32,372 bases of DNA, from assembly GCA_021784515.1 (NCBI GenBank), contig JAJXSP010000004.1:1-32372 (forward strand), given 5' to 3'. The number at the start of each line of letters is the position of its first letter. Position 1 is the first letter of the stretch. Source of the DNA: Myxococcales bacterium (lineage in GTDB: Bacteria > Myxococcota_A > Polyangia > Palsa-1104 > SHYY01). This document shows positions 16,310 to 26,705 of this stretch, piece after piece. Both the position numbers and the translations under genes were made by a program. The notes under the pieces are model-generated. The model was not told the DNA's origin. It ran no database searches and saw only the letters and a program-made list of their open reading frames with translations.

Positions 16310-17656
16310 GTGTCGCGCCTCGCCATCGCCTTCGCCGCGCTCGCGCTCCTCCTGCCGCGGCTCGCCCGCGCCTCCGCCGCCGACGTGTTCGGCCTCTCGT
16401 CGGAGGAGTCGGCGGTCGCGGGCGCCTCGACGGCGCGGGTGCACGACTTCACCGCCGGCCATTACGACCCCGCGGCGCTGGTGCGCGTGGAGCGCCCCGA
16501 GATGAGCTTCGGCGTGCTCGGCTTCGGATCGCAGCTCACGGTGAACGGCCGCGTGCGCCCGATCGAGGAGCCCGTGGGCGTGGTCGTCGGCGCGGCGACG
16601 CCGGTGCCGCTCGGCTGGAAGCTCCGCGACCGGATCTTCGTCGGCATCGCGCTCTACCTCCTGCCCGACGCGATCGTCCGCGTGATCTCGCAGACGCCCG
16701 ATCAGCCGTTCTTCGCCACCTACGACAACCGCACCCAGCGGCTGATCGTCCTGCCGTCGGTGGCGGTGCGGCTGTGGGGCGGGCTCTCGGCCGGCGTGGC
16801 GGTGAACTACCTCGCGGGGCTCGCGGGGCAGGTCGCCGCCGGCGAGGGCACCACCCGCGCCGTCGAGGCGCGCGTGGACGAGCAGATCGTCTCCCTCGCG
16901 CGCGTCAACGCCGGGCTGCTCTGGCGCTCGCCGCGCGATCGCGTGTCGGTCGGCTTCACCTACCGGCAGGCCTTCGGCGTGCCGTTCACGACGGTGACGC
17001 AGAACAAGGTGGCGGGGCAGCCCATCGACGTGAACGTGGATGCGGAGGGGCTGTTCACGCCGCACACCTTCGTCCTGGGCGCGGCGGTGCGGGCGCTGCC
17101 GTCGCTGCAGCTGTCCCTCGACACGGGCGTGGCGCTGTGGTCGCTGTGGCGCGGCCCCTACGTCACCGTCTCCAGCACGCTGCCCGTCGCGGGCGTGATC
17201 GACACCGCGCCGCCGCACCTCGACTTCCGTGACACCGTTTGCGTGCGCCTCGGCGCCGAGTGGACGCGCGACCTCGGGCGCCGCGTGACGCTCGCCCTGC
17301 GCGGCGGCTACGCCTTCGAGACCTCGCCGGTCCCGGACGATCAGCCCGGCGTCACCAACCTGCTCGACGGCGACAAGCACACCGTCGCGGCGGGGGCGGG
17401 GGTGGCGATCGCGCTCGGCGCGGTGCACCTGCGGATCGACGCCCACGGCCAGATCCAGGCGCTGCAGCCGGTGACGCTCGAAAAGCGCATCGCCCCCGAC
17501 GGCACCGACCCGGCGAAGGGGCTGCGCGACCTGGTGCCCGACGACCCGCGCAACCCGGCGACGCTCGGCGCGCAGATCGACAACCCCGGCTACCCGAGCA
17601 TCCGCGGCGCCGGCTACGTGTGGGCGGCGGGCCTGACGCTGACGGTGGCGCGATGA
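16310..17656 (+). CDS. FadL/OMPP1-like outer-membrane protein, first copy
   Basis: This 448-aa protein has a signal peptide (MSRLAIAFAALALLLPRLARASA). The mature N-terminus, ADVFGLSSEESAVAGASTARVHDFTAGHYDPAAL, fits the FadL pattern in which an N-terminal hatch region ending in (N/D)PAAL precedes the barrel. The rest alternates short amphipathic strands, with RGGYAFETSPVPD near the C-terminus shared almost exactly with the next gene. FadL-type barrels admit hydrophobic molecules across the outer membrane; the ligand here is unknown. It ends in R rather than the usual aromatic C-terminal residue of barrels. The GTG start lies 9 nt from a TAGTCT. Its TGA overlaps the next ATG (ATGA). Confidence 0.78.
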   Translation: MSRLAIAFAALALLLPRLARASAADVFGLSSEESAVAGASTARVHDFTAGHYDPAALVRVERPEMSFGVLGFGSQLTVNGRVRPIEEPVGVVVGAATPVPLGWKLRDRIFVGIALYLLPDAIVRVISQTPDQPFFATYDNRTQRLIVLPSVAVRLWGGLSAGVAVNYLAGLAGQVAAGEGTTRAVEARVDEQIVSLARVNAGLLWRSPRDRVSVGFTYRQAFGVPFTTVTQNKVAGQPIDVNVDAEGLFTPHTFVLGAAVRALPSLQLSLDTGVALWSLWRGPYVTVSSTLPVAGVIDTAPPHLDFRDTVCVRLGAEWTRDLGRRVTLALRGGYAFETSPVPDDQPGVTNLLDGDKHTVAAGAGVAIALGAVHLRIDAHGQIQALQPVTLEKRIAPDGTDPAKGLRDLVPDDPRNPATLGAQIDNPGYPSIRGAGYVWAAGLTLTVAR

Positions 17657-19020
17657 GGGCGCTCGGCGCGCGCCTCGCGGCGACGAGAACGGGAACGGTC
17701 GCGGTCGCGGTCGCGGGAAGGGGAGCGGGAGCGAGCGCGGGAACGGTGTTCCTCGTCGCGCTCCTCGCCGCGTCCCCCGCGCGCGGGAACGCGCTCGACA
17801 CCTTCGGCTTCGGTCCGCGCTCCGAGGCGATGGCGGGGGCGCAGACCGCCGACGCCAGCGGCTGGGCGGCCGCCTTCCACAACCCTGCCGCCGTCGCGCG
17901 CACCGACGACGTCGAGGCGGCGATCGGCTACTCGGGCGCCGTCACGCACCTCAACATCGACGGCACCGACGCCGGCATCACCACGCCGCGCGGCACCTCG
18001 CTCGGCCTCGCCGTGCCGATCCCGCTCGGCCATGGCGTGAAGCTCGCCTTCGGCGTCGCCGCCTACATCCCCGATCAGTTCATCGTGCGCGTGCAGCTCA
18101 TCCCGATCGCCGAGCCGCACTTCGTCCTCCTCGACAACAACCTCCAGCACATCGTCGTCCAGCCGGTGCTCGCGCTGCGCATCCTGCGCTGGCTCTCCGT
18201 CGGCGGCGGCGTCACGCTGCTCGCCGACGCGGCGGGCAACGGCATCACCTTCGACGTCGGCGCTGTCGGCGGGCAGAAGGTCGGACAGGCGGCCCTCGAC
18301 GTGTCGCTGCCGATCCGCGCCGCGCCGGTGGTGGGCGTGCTCGTCGAGCCGACGCCGCACCTGCGCCTGGGCGCCACCTGGCGCGGCGAGATCGACCTCA
18401 AGCTGAAGCTCGACATCCTCTCGAACGTCAACGTGGCGGGGCTCGTCACGGGCGACGTGCTGATCTCGCTCCGTGCGCTCGACTTCTACACCCCGATGCG
18501 CACCACCGTCGGCGCGGCGTGGGACGCGCTCCCGTCGCTGACGCTGACCGCCGACCTCGACTGGATCCGGTGGTCGGCCTTCTCGGGCGGCGCCCCCGAC
18601 CTCGCCGTGCTGGTGCACCTGGCCATCGCGCCGTCGCTGGTGCACGCGGCGATCGCCGAGCCGTCGTTCCACGACGTGTGGGCGCCGCGGGTCGGAGCGG
18701 AGTGGCGGCGCGCGCTCGGCTCGCACGTCGAGCTGGCGGTGCGCGGGGGCTACGCGTTCGAGCGCTCGCCGGTGCCGGACCAGGTCGGCCTCACCAGCTT
18801 CGCCGACAACGATCGCCACGTGATCGCCCTCGGCGGCGGCGTCGCGCTCTCGAACATCACCTCGCTGATGGCGAAGCCGCTGCGCTTCGACGTGGCGCTG
18901 CAGTGGCAGGAGCTGGTGCCGCGCACGACGGTGAAGGATCCCAGCTTCGCGCCCGGGGCCGGCTTCACCTCGGGCGGGCGGTTGGTGAACTTCGCGGCGA
19001 TGATGGAGGCGCGGTTTTGA
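17653..19020 (+). CDS. FadL/OMPP1-like outer-membrane protein, second copy
   Basis: This 455-aa paralogue of the preceding gene shows the shared hatch pattern (FGFGPRSEAMAGAQTADASGWAAAFHNPAAV), the IPLGHGVKLAFGVAAY strand region, the RGGYAFERSPVPD motif, and a terminal Phe (MMEARF) as expected for BAM-inserted barrels. The ATG overlaps the previous stop by 4 bp. The N-terminus is odd: before the hydrophobic stretch VFLVALLAASPARG there are about 30 residues of simple-sequence character (TVAVAVAGRGAGASAG) encoded by ggtcgc and cgggaac repeats. The true signal sequence may be interrupted, or the start may lie further in. Tandem duplication after gene birth is likely. A transport role for a hydrophobic ligand is inferred. 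Confidence 0.78.
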   Translation: MRALGARLAATRTGTVAVAVAGRGAGASAGTVFLVALLAASPARGNALDTFGFGPRSEAMAGAQTADASGWAAAFHNPAAVARTDDVEAAIGYSGAVTHLNIDGTDAGITTPRGTSLGLAVPIPLGHGVKLAFGVAAYIPDQFIVRVQLIPIAEPHFVLLDNNLQHIVVQPVLALRILRWLSVGGGVTLLADAAGNGITFDVGAVGGQKVGQAALDVSLPIRAAPVVGVLVEPTPHLRLGATWRGEIDLKLKLDILSNVNVAGLVTGDVLISLRALDFYTPMRTTVGAAWDALPSLTLTADLDWIRWSAFSGGAPDLAVLVHLAIAPSLVHAAIAEPSFHDVWAPRVGAEWRRALGSHVELAVRGGYAFERSPVPDQVGLTSFADNDRHVIALGGGVALSNITSLMAKPLRFDVALQWQELVPRTTVKDPSFAPGAGFTSGGRLVNFAAMMEARF

Positions 19021-20423
19021 GGCGGCTCGCGCTCGCGCTCGCCGCCGCGCTCGCCGCCGGGTGCGGCATGGAGGGCGAGGCGCCGTTCGCCGGCGTGCGC
19101 TTCGGCGACGTGGCGCCGTGGGAGGACCTCGGGCCGGTCATATTCTGTCAGGGCGGTGCGCGGATCGGCGCGCCCGGATCGGACCCCGGCGGCCTGTGCG
19201 ACACCGGCCGTCCGTGGAAGCCGTGCGCGAACGACGCCGACTGCGGCAGCCGCGAGCGCTGCACCTGCGCCGGATGCGCGGTGGCGCTGTGCGACGGCAA
19301 CGACGAGTGCGCGGCGTCGCAGCAGTGCAACTTCACCGACCGCCGTTGCGATCGCCACTGCGACGCCGACGGCGACTGCGTGGCGGGCGAGCTGTGCGCC
19401 CCCGGTGCGCACGTGTGCCGTGGCCGCTGCCGCGGCGACGGCGACTGCCAGGGCGGCGAGACCTGCGTGAGCGGCCGCTGCGAGGTCACCGCCTGCGGCA
19501 ACGACGGCGACTGCGCCTCCACCTGCGCCATCCAGCGCGTGCCGGGCACGCTGCGCGAGCCGTCGCCGCTCGTCGAGGGCGGCCGCGTGGTGATGTGGGT
19601 GGAGCGCGTCGCGGGCACGCAGTCGGCGATCTGGCGCGCGGTCTCCGACGACGGGCTCACCTTCCGCTTCGATCCGCCGCAGGCCGTGCTCGCGCCGGGC
19701 GCCGACGACGGCGGCCGCGCCGGTGCACCGTCGGTGATCCGCGCCGCCGACGGCTACCTCCTCGCGTTCGCCAACGGCGCGGGCCTCCTGCGCCGCGCGA
19801 CCTCCAGCGACGGCGTCGCCTTCACCGTCGACGCGCAGCCGCTGCTCGCGCCGTCGTCGGACTGGGAGGCAGGCGGGCTCGACGCCCCGGCCCTCGCGCC
19901 GTCGCCGTCGGGCGGCCTTGCCTGCTATTACGGCACGCGCGACCGCGCCGCGATCGGCCTGGCCGAGAGCGCCGACGGCCTCCGGTTCGCCGCGCGCCCG
20001 TCGCCGGTGCTCACGCCGTCGCAGGTGACCGACCCGACGCTGTGGCGCGGCGTCGACGCGATCGCCTCGCCGTTCGCCGAGCCCTTCGCCGCCCCCGACG
20101 GCACGCCGGCGCTGCGCCTCTACTTCGCCGCGCGCGGCCGTGAGTCGGGCGACTCGCTCCAGTTCGGCATGGCGGTCCCCGAGGCCGCCAATTTCTCCGT
20201 CGGCGAGGCCTCGAGCACCGACGGGCGGGTCTTCGTGCCCTGGCCCTACGACCCGGTGTTCGACCGCGTCTCCGACTTCACCAACCACACATCCGAGATG
20301 GACCCGGCGGTGGCCAGGCTCGGCGAGACGCGCCTGATGTACTACCGGGGCGGTTCCGCCACCGAGGATCCCAAGCGGGCCGAGAACCTCGGCGTGGCGC
20401 GAAACCCGATCCCCGCCGATTGA
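19017..20423 (+). CDS. Cys-rich lipoprotein with propeller/glycosidase-like C-terminal domain
   Basis: This 468-aa protein starts at a TTG overlapping the previous TGA (TTGA). That start gives a textbook lipoprotein signal (MRRLALALAAALAAGCG, lipobox LAAGC), while the first in-frame ATG falls just after the Cys. Residues about 50-155 are a chain of disulfide-type repeats (ANDADCGS, GNDECAAS, DADGDCVAGELC, GDGDCQGGETC, GNDGDC), typical of myxobacterial surface proteins. The remainder carries repeated strand-turn units (SDDGLTFRF, SSDGVAFTV, SADGLRFAA, SSTDGRVFVPW) like five-bladed GH43/GH32-type or sialidase-like propellers; catalytic residues cannot be assigned by eye. Position in the FadL-like operon suggests a surface partner that binds or processes the ligand (inference). 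Confidence 0.78.
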   Translation: MRRLALALAAALAAGCGMEGEAPFAGVRFGDVAPWEDLGPVIFCQGGARIGAPGSDPGGLCDTGRPWKPCANDADCGSRERCTCAGCAVALCDGNDECAASQQCNFTDRRCDRHCDADGDCVAGELCAPGAHVCRGRCRGDGDCQGGETCVSGRCEVTACGNDGDCASTCAIQRVPGTLREPSPLVEGGRVVMWVERVAGTQSAIWRAVSDDGLTFRFDPPQAVLAPGADDGGRAGAPSVIRAADGYLLAFANGAGLLRRATSSDGVAFTVDAQPLLAPSSDWEAGGLDAPALAPSPSGGLACYYGTRDRAAIGLAESADGLRFAARPSPVLTPSQVTDPTLWRGVDAIASPFAEPFAAPDGTPALRLYFAARGRESGDSLQFGMAVPEAANFSVGEASSTDGRVFVPWPYDPVFDRVSDFTNHTSEMDPAVARLGETRLMYYRGGSATEDPKRAENLGVARNPIPAD

Positions 20424-20487
20424 TCCGCTTTTCGCTCGCGCGGGGCGCGCGTCCTTGGTACGGATCGGGCAGCTTCCGCAAGCGCCG

Positions 20488-21672
20488 ATGGCCACCGAAC
20501 GCCCGCCCACCGTAGCATTCCCCGGAATGGACGCGCGCGGCGGCGCAGCTCCGGGCGCCGCGCTCCTCGCCCAGGCCACGCTCGCCGATCTCGAGGCGGT
20601 GCGGCTCCTACTGCGCGGCAGCTCGGTGATCGACTGGCACCGCCTCGCCTTCACCGACGTGCGCGAGGTGGAGCGCTTCCTGCGCGTGAACGAGTTCGAC
20701 CCCGACTCGAACGACGACCTCAACCGCCTCGAGGAGCTGCGCGACGAGGCGGTGGAGTACCTGCGGCGCAACTTCTCCTACCGCATCCCGCCCGACGTCG
20801 GGAGCGGCGTGCCGGTGCAGGACCTCTTCCTGATCGCCTCGCAGAGCGGCAAGCGGCAGATGTACGCGTGCGTCGTGCTGAAGGTCATGCACGTCATTCA
20901 TCACCTCGCCGGCCGCGAGCTGCTCTTCAAGCTGCCGGTCTCCAACGACGAGGTCTTCGGCTTCGTGGAGAAGAAGGTGGTGAAGACGGTCGAGGAGATC
21001 CGCGGCGCGGGCTATCCGATCGTCGAGTTCGCGTGGAGCCGCAAGGAGCACGACAGCCTGATCACGAAGCTGCTGGCGAAGAAGCAGTCGATCGCCGCCA
21101 GCGTCTACGACAAGCTGCGCTTCCGCCTCATCACGCGCTCACGCACCGACCTGCCGGCGGTGCTGATCGAGCTGACCCACCGCCTGGTGCCGTTCAACTA
21201 CGTCATCCCGGGCGAGTCGGTGAACGGGATCATCGACCTGCCGCGGCTCGTCGCCGAGCACACCGCGCTGCGGCGCCACGCCGACGAGCTGGCCGAGAAC
21301 GACGACGCGCCGCCGTCGGCCCACCAGGCGCCGATTGGCGGCAACGAGTTCTCCGGCCCCGCTTACCGTGTGGTCAACTTCGTCGCCGATCTCCCGGTGC
21401 GGATCGACGAGCATCCGATCGCGCTCGACGACCAGACGCGGGCCGAGCTGGGCTCGATCATCTTCGTGCTGACCGAGTTCCAGGTGATGGACGCCGAGAC
21501 GGCGGCGATGAACGAGGTGGGCGAAAACAGCCACGTGGCCTACAAGGAGCGGCAGGCGGCGCGGGTGCGCGCGCGGCTGGCGGGCGGGTCGAAAGCGCTG
21601 CGCGATCGTGCGGCCGCGGCGGCGCTCGACGATGACGGCGACACCGACGGCGACGACGACGACGAGAAGTAG
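20488..21672 (+). CDS. Putative divergent RelA/SpoT-like domain protein (possibly the TIGR04552 family)
   Basis: This 394-aa cytosolic protein ends in an acidic DDDGDTDGDDDDEK tail. From memory it resembles a myxobacterial family annotated TIGR04552, without function. By eye, three blocks follow the RelA/SpoT synthetase order: SRKEH...SLITKL...KK...VYDKLRFRLI (residues about 184-214), where R, H, I, K and YD fall at the spacing of the (p)ppGpp-synthetase RxKH..SI..K...YD(L)xxxR block; HRLVPF...GESVNG; and TEFQVMD...NEVGENSHVAYK (329-353), comparable to VEIQIRT...AE.G.AAHW.YK. The metal Asp and the Glu of (V)EIQ are retained. No HD hydrolase or TGS domain is present. The start is uncertain: TTG 20455, ATG 20488 or ATG 20527 (8 nt after TAGCAT). 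Confidence 0.7.
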   Translation: MATERPPTVAFPGMDARGGAAPGAALLAQATLADLEAVRLLLRGSSVIDWHRLAFTDVREVERFLRVNEFDPDSNDDLNRLEELRDEAVEYLRRNFSYRIPPDVGSGVPVQDLFLIASQSGKRQMYACVVLKVMHVIHHLAGRELLFKLPVSNDEVFGFVEKKVVKTVEEIRGAGYPIVEFAWSRKEHDSLITKLLAKKQSIAASVYDKLRFRLITRSRTDLPAVLIELTHRLVPFNYVIPGESVNGIIDLPRLVAEHTALRRHADELAENDDAPPSAHQAPIGGNEFSGPAYRVVNFVADLPVRIDEHPIALDDQTRAELGSIIFVLTEFQVMDAETAAMNEVGENSHVAYKERQAARVRARLAGGSKALRDRAAAAALDDDGDTDGDDDDEK

Positions 21673-21689
21673 CCGGCCGCGAGGTACCA

Positions 21690-21845
21690 GGAGCCTGTTC
21701 CCGTAATTCGCCTGCTGCGGCGTCCGATGCGCTCGCCCAGGCTTCGTCGCTCCTCCTTGGATTACTGCAAGTAGTCCTTCGTCGTCGCTCCTCGCCTGGG
21801 CGGCGCCTCGAACGCCTCGCGACGGCGCCTTACGGAAACAGGCTC

Positions 21846-21846
<1 letters not shown>
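21690..21846. mobile_element. Inverted-repeat element C (MITE-like, full-length copy)
   Basis: Arms AGGAGCCTGTTCCCGTAA (21689-21706) and TTACGGAAACAGGCTCCT (21830-21847) match at 17 of 18 positions. The interior shares CTTCGTCGCTC, TCGCTCCTCGCC and GGGCGGCGCCTCGA with element B, and has an internal pair CGCCCAGGC / GCCTGGGCG. No 3-bp duplication is evident (CCA on the left, TAG on the right). The right end overlaps the stop codon of the convergent kinase gene. The arms differ in sequence from those of A and B but keep complementarity. Confidence 0.72.
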
Positions 21847-24572
<2,726 letters not shown>

Positions 24573-24593
24573 GTACGACTCCTGGCCGGGGGG

Positions 24594-24623
24594 ATCGTAG
24601 GGGCGACGGCGCCTCGAGGTCAA
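24594..24623 (-). promoter_or_regulatory. sigma70-type promoter of the PEGA kinase
   Basis: The minus strand reads TTGACC, an 18-nt spacer, then TACGAT, 21 nt before the GTG start with AGGAG between. It supports transcription of this kinase separately from the upstream operon. The rest of the 24573-24737 gap holds a CTTGAC...GTCAAG inverted pair (24703-24742) of unknown role. Confidence 0.65.
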
Positions 24624-24737
24624 TCGCAAACGCGGGCGCTTGGCCGGGGGGCGTGGACCACAGTCGACGGGCAGGGGTCTGCAGGCCCTGGCTCAGCGAC
24701 CGCTTGACATCACGATCAGAATGTGCATGCGATGCCG

Positions 24738-25454
24738 TCAAGGCGCAGGGGGGCCGGCGGCGCGCAGGCCGTCCTCGTCGCGGCGGAGGTCGTCGCGGAG
24801 GCGGCGCCAGACGACGAAGCCGTCGGCGATCCCGTAGACGAGGACGGCGACCAGGCCGAAGGTCGAGCCCCAGTTCACGCCGCGGAGGACCTCGGCGCGG
24901 CCGGTGTCGGGGAACGTGCCGTCAGGGCGCTGCGCGGCGGTGAGCGCGGCGAAGGTGCCGAGGCTGGTGGCGGCCAGCGCCAGCTCGGTCGCCAGGAGCG
25001 CGCCGAACTTCCGGCGCTCGCCGTTCTGGAACTGCCCGGCCGGTGGCAGCAGGTTGAGCGCGGCGGAGCGGGGCCGGCGCTTCTCCACCTCGCGGAGCAG
25101 CTCGGCGCGGTGGGCGGCGCGCACCTGCTCGAAGAAGCGCACCACGTCGGGGCGCACCAGCGTCGGGTCGAGGCGCGCCCGCGGCTCCTGCTCGAGCCAG
25201 TGCAGGAAGGCGGCCTCGGCGGCGAGCGTGCGGCCGGTGAGCACGCAGGCAATGCCGTAGAGGCGCAGCGCGCGGGCGCGGTCGAGCGGGTCGGGGATCA
25301 CGCTGCCGTCCACCCCGTCGCGGAGCAGCGCCACCACGCCCTCGTAGTCGCCGGCCTCGAAGCGGCCCAGCACCTCGGGGAGCGGCGCGGCGGCGACCGG
25401 GGCGGGCGCGACGCTCACGAGCCACGCGACCAACGCGATCCGTCTAGCGAGCAT
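24738..25454 (-). CDS. Secreted protein with TPR-like N-terminal part and two hydrophobic segments
   Basis: This 238-aa protein has a signal peptide (MLARRIALVAWLVSVAPAPVAAAP) followed by an alpha-helical region of TPR character (EVLGRFEAGDYEGVVALLRDG, RALRLYGIACVLTGRTLAAEAAFLHWLEQEP). Towards the C-terminus are LLATELALAATSLGTFAALTA and FGLVAVLVYGIADGFVVWRRL, likely membrane spans, and a charged tail. I do not recognise a named family; myxobacterial kinase neighbourhoods often carry such TPR proteins. It overlaps the end of the preceding gene by 11 bp, so the two are almost certainly cotranscribed. A role in the kinase-linked envelope system is inferred from position only. Confidence 0.78.
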   Translation of the reverse strand: MLARRIALVAWLVSVAPAPVAAAPLPEVLGRFEAGDYEGVVALLRDGVDGSVIPDPLDRARALRLYGIACVLTGRTLAAEAAFLHWLEQEPRARLDPTLVRPDVVRFFEQVRAAHRAELLREVEKRRPRSAALNLLPPAGQFQNGERRKFGALLATELALAATSLGTFAALTAAQRPDGTFPDTGRAEVLRGVNWGSTFGLVAVLVYGIADGFVVWRRLRDDLRRDEDGLRAAGPPAP

Positions 25455-26670
25455 CGGCGAGCACCGCGCCGAGGTCGCCGGCGATCAGGCCGAAGCCGGC
25501 GGCGACGAGGTCGTAGGCCGCGCGCGCGGCGTCGGGCGCCTGGCGCGGCGGGCCCGCAACCTCGAGCGACCGGTCGAGCACGGGCGCGCCGTCGCGCAGC
25601 ACGACGATCCGCAGCCGCCCCGCCGGGCGCATCCCGCCCGGCACCGGATCGAGGCGCAAGCTCTCGAGCGCCGCCATCACCACCGCGCGAGCGCCGAAGC
25701 GCTGCGCCTCGGCGAGGGCGGCCTCTCGGCGCGTGAGGCCGCAGGCCGAGGTGGCGACCACCTGCACTCGCAGCCGGCGCTCGAGCACCTCGCGCGCGGC
25801 CCAGGTCGCCCAGCCGCCCAGCCCGCAGCCGTCGGGCGTATCGATCGCGTGGAGCACCGCGCGGCCGGCGGTCGCGCTCCACGGCGTGCGGGCACGGTGC
25901 GGCGGATCGACGGGGGCCGCGTACACCGGCGGTGGCGGCGCGTCGCTCGCGCCGCGCCGATCCTCGACCGGGGAGGAGGGGGGCGGAGGCGGCGGGCGCG
26001 GCGGCTCCACCGCGGGTGGCTTCTCGTCGTGGGCGGCGCTCGTCGCGGGCACGGTCGCGGGGAGATGCGTCTCGGGCGGCAGCGTGCGCTCGACCTTCTC
26101 GTCGGCGGGCGGCGCCGCGGCCTTCGGCGCGTCATCGGCCTCGCGCTCGACGGGCGCGGACTCGACCGGCTTGCGCTGCTCGACGGGCGTGGATGCGACC
26201 GGCTTGCGCTCGACGGGCGTGACGGCAGCGATCGGGGCGCGCTCCGCCTCGGCGTGCGGCGGCGGGGAGCCGGCCCTCTCCGTCGACGTCGGCGGGATCG
26301 CGGCCCGCGCGCGCTCCCCGGGGGCTGGCGCGCGCCGGGCCGAGGCCGGCAGCGCCGCGGCAACCCGCGCGCTCAGTTCGTTCACCAGCCGATCGATCTC
26401 CTCGAGCGGGCCCTCCACCTGCACCGCCTTGCCGGCGACGACGATGCGCAGCCGCACCCGGTCGCGATCGATCTCCTCGATCCGCCCCGGCGACAGCGCG
26501 CCCGGCGCCGCGACGATCCCCGCGCGCTCCAGCGACGCAGCCAGCGCGCGCGCCACCTCGGGGCCGAAGATCGCCAGGTCCTCCGGGGCGGCGAACGCCG
26601 ACATCGCGGGCGCGGCGAACGCCGCCCCCGACGCGAGCGCGAGCGCGATCAGGAAGCCGGCCGCTCGCAT
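25444..26670 (-). CDS. Secreted Pro-rich protein of unknown function
   Basis: This 408-aa protein has a signal peptide (MRAAGFLIALALASGAAFAAP). After it, residues 30-115 form a small alpha/beta segment (FGPEVARALAASLERAGI, RVRLRIVVAGKAVQVEGPLEEIDRLVNELSARV). Residues about 115-270 are Pro/Ala/Glu-rich with repeats of the type PVERKPV and PVEQRKPV, a likely periplasm- or wall-spanning tether. A conserved-looking C-terminal domain (WSATAGRAVLHAIDTPDGCGLGGW... LVAAGFGLIAGDLGAVL) contains two Cys. No enzyme motif is visible. A TTGACA-16-TTCGAT promoter candidate overlaps the previous stop, so it may be expressed both within the operon and independently. It overlaps the TPR-like gene by 11 bp. Confidence 0.78.
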   Translation of the reverse strand: MRAAGFLIALALASGAAFAAPAMSAFAAPEDLAIFGPEVARALAASLERAGIVAAPGALSPGRIEEIDRDRVRLRIVVAGKAVQVEGPLEEIDRLVNELSARVAAALPASARRAPAPGERARAAIPPTSTERAGSPPPHAEAERAPIAAVTPVERKPVASTPVEQRKPVESAPVEREADDAPKAAAPPADEKVERTLPPETHLPATVPATSAAHDEKPPAVEPPRPPPPPPSSPVEDRRGASDAPPPPVYAAPVDPPHRARTPWSATAGRAVLHAIDTPDGCGLGGWATWAAREVLERRLRVQVVATSACGLTRREAALAEAQRFGARAVVMAALESLRLDPVPGGMRPAGRLRIVVLRDGAPVLDRSLEVAGPPRQAPDAARAAYDLVAAGFGLIAGDLGAVLADAR

Positions 26671-26677
26671 GGCGCCG

Positions 26678-26705
26678 ATCGAAGCACGGGGCGGGCGGGT
26701 GTCAA
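26678..26705 (-). promoter_or_regulatory. Internal promoter candidate before the Pro-rich protein gene
   Basis: Perfect -35 TTGACA (overlapping the upstream TGA stop), a 16-nt spacer, TTCGAT, then 7 nt to the ATG. Confidence 0.45.

Noticed and set aside
24701-24742. Plus-strand promoter (TTGACA near 24704)
   Set aside because: No -10 at proper spacing and no plus-strand gene downstream. It is more simply part of a CTTGAC/GTCAAG inverted pair.
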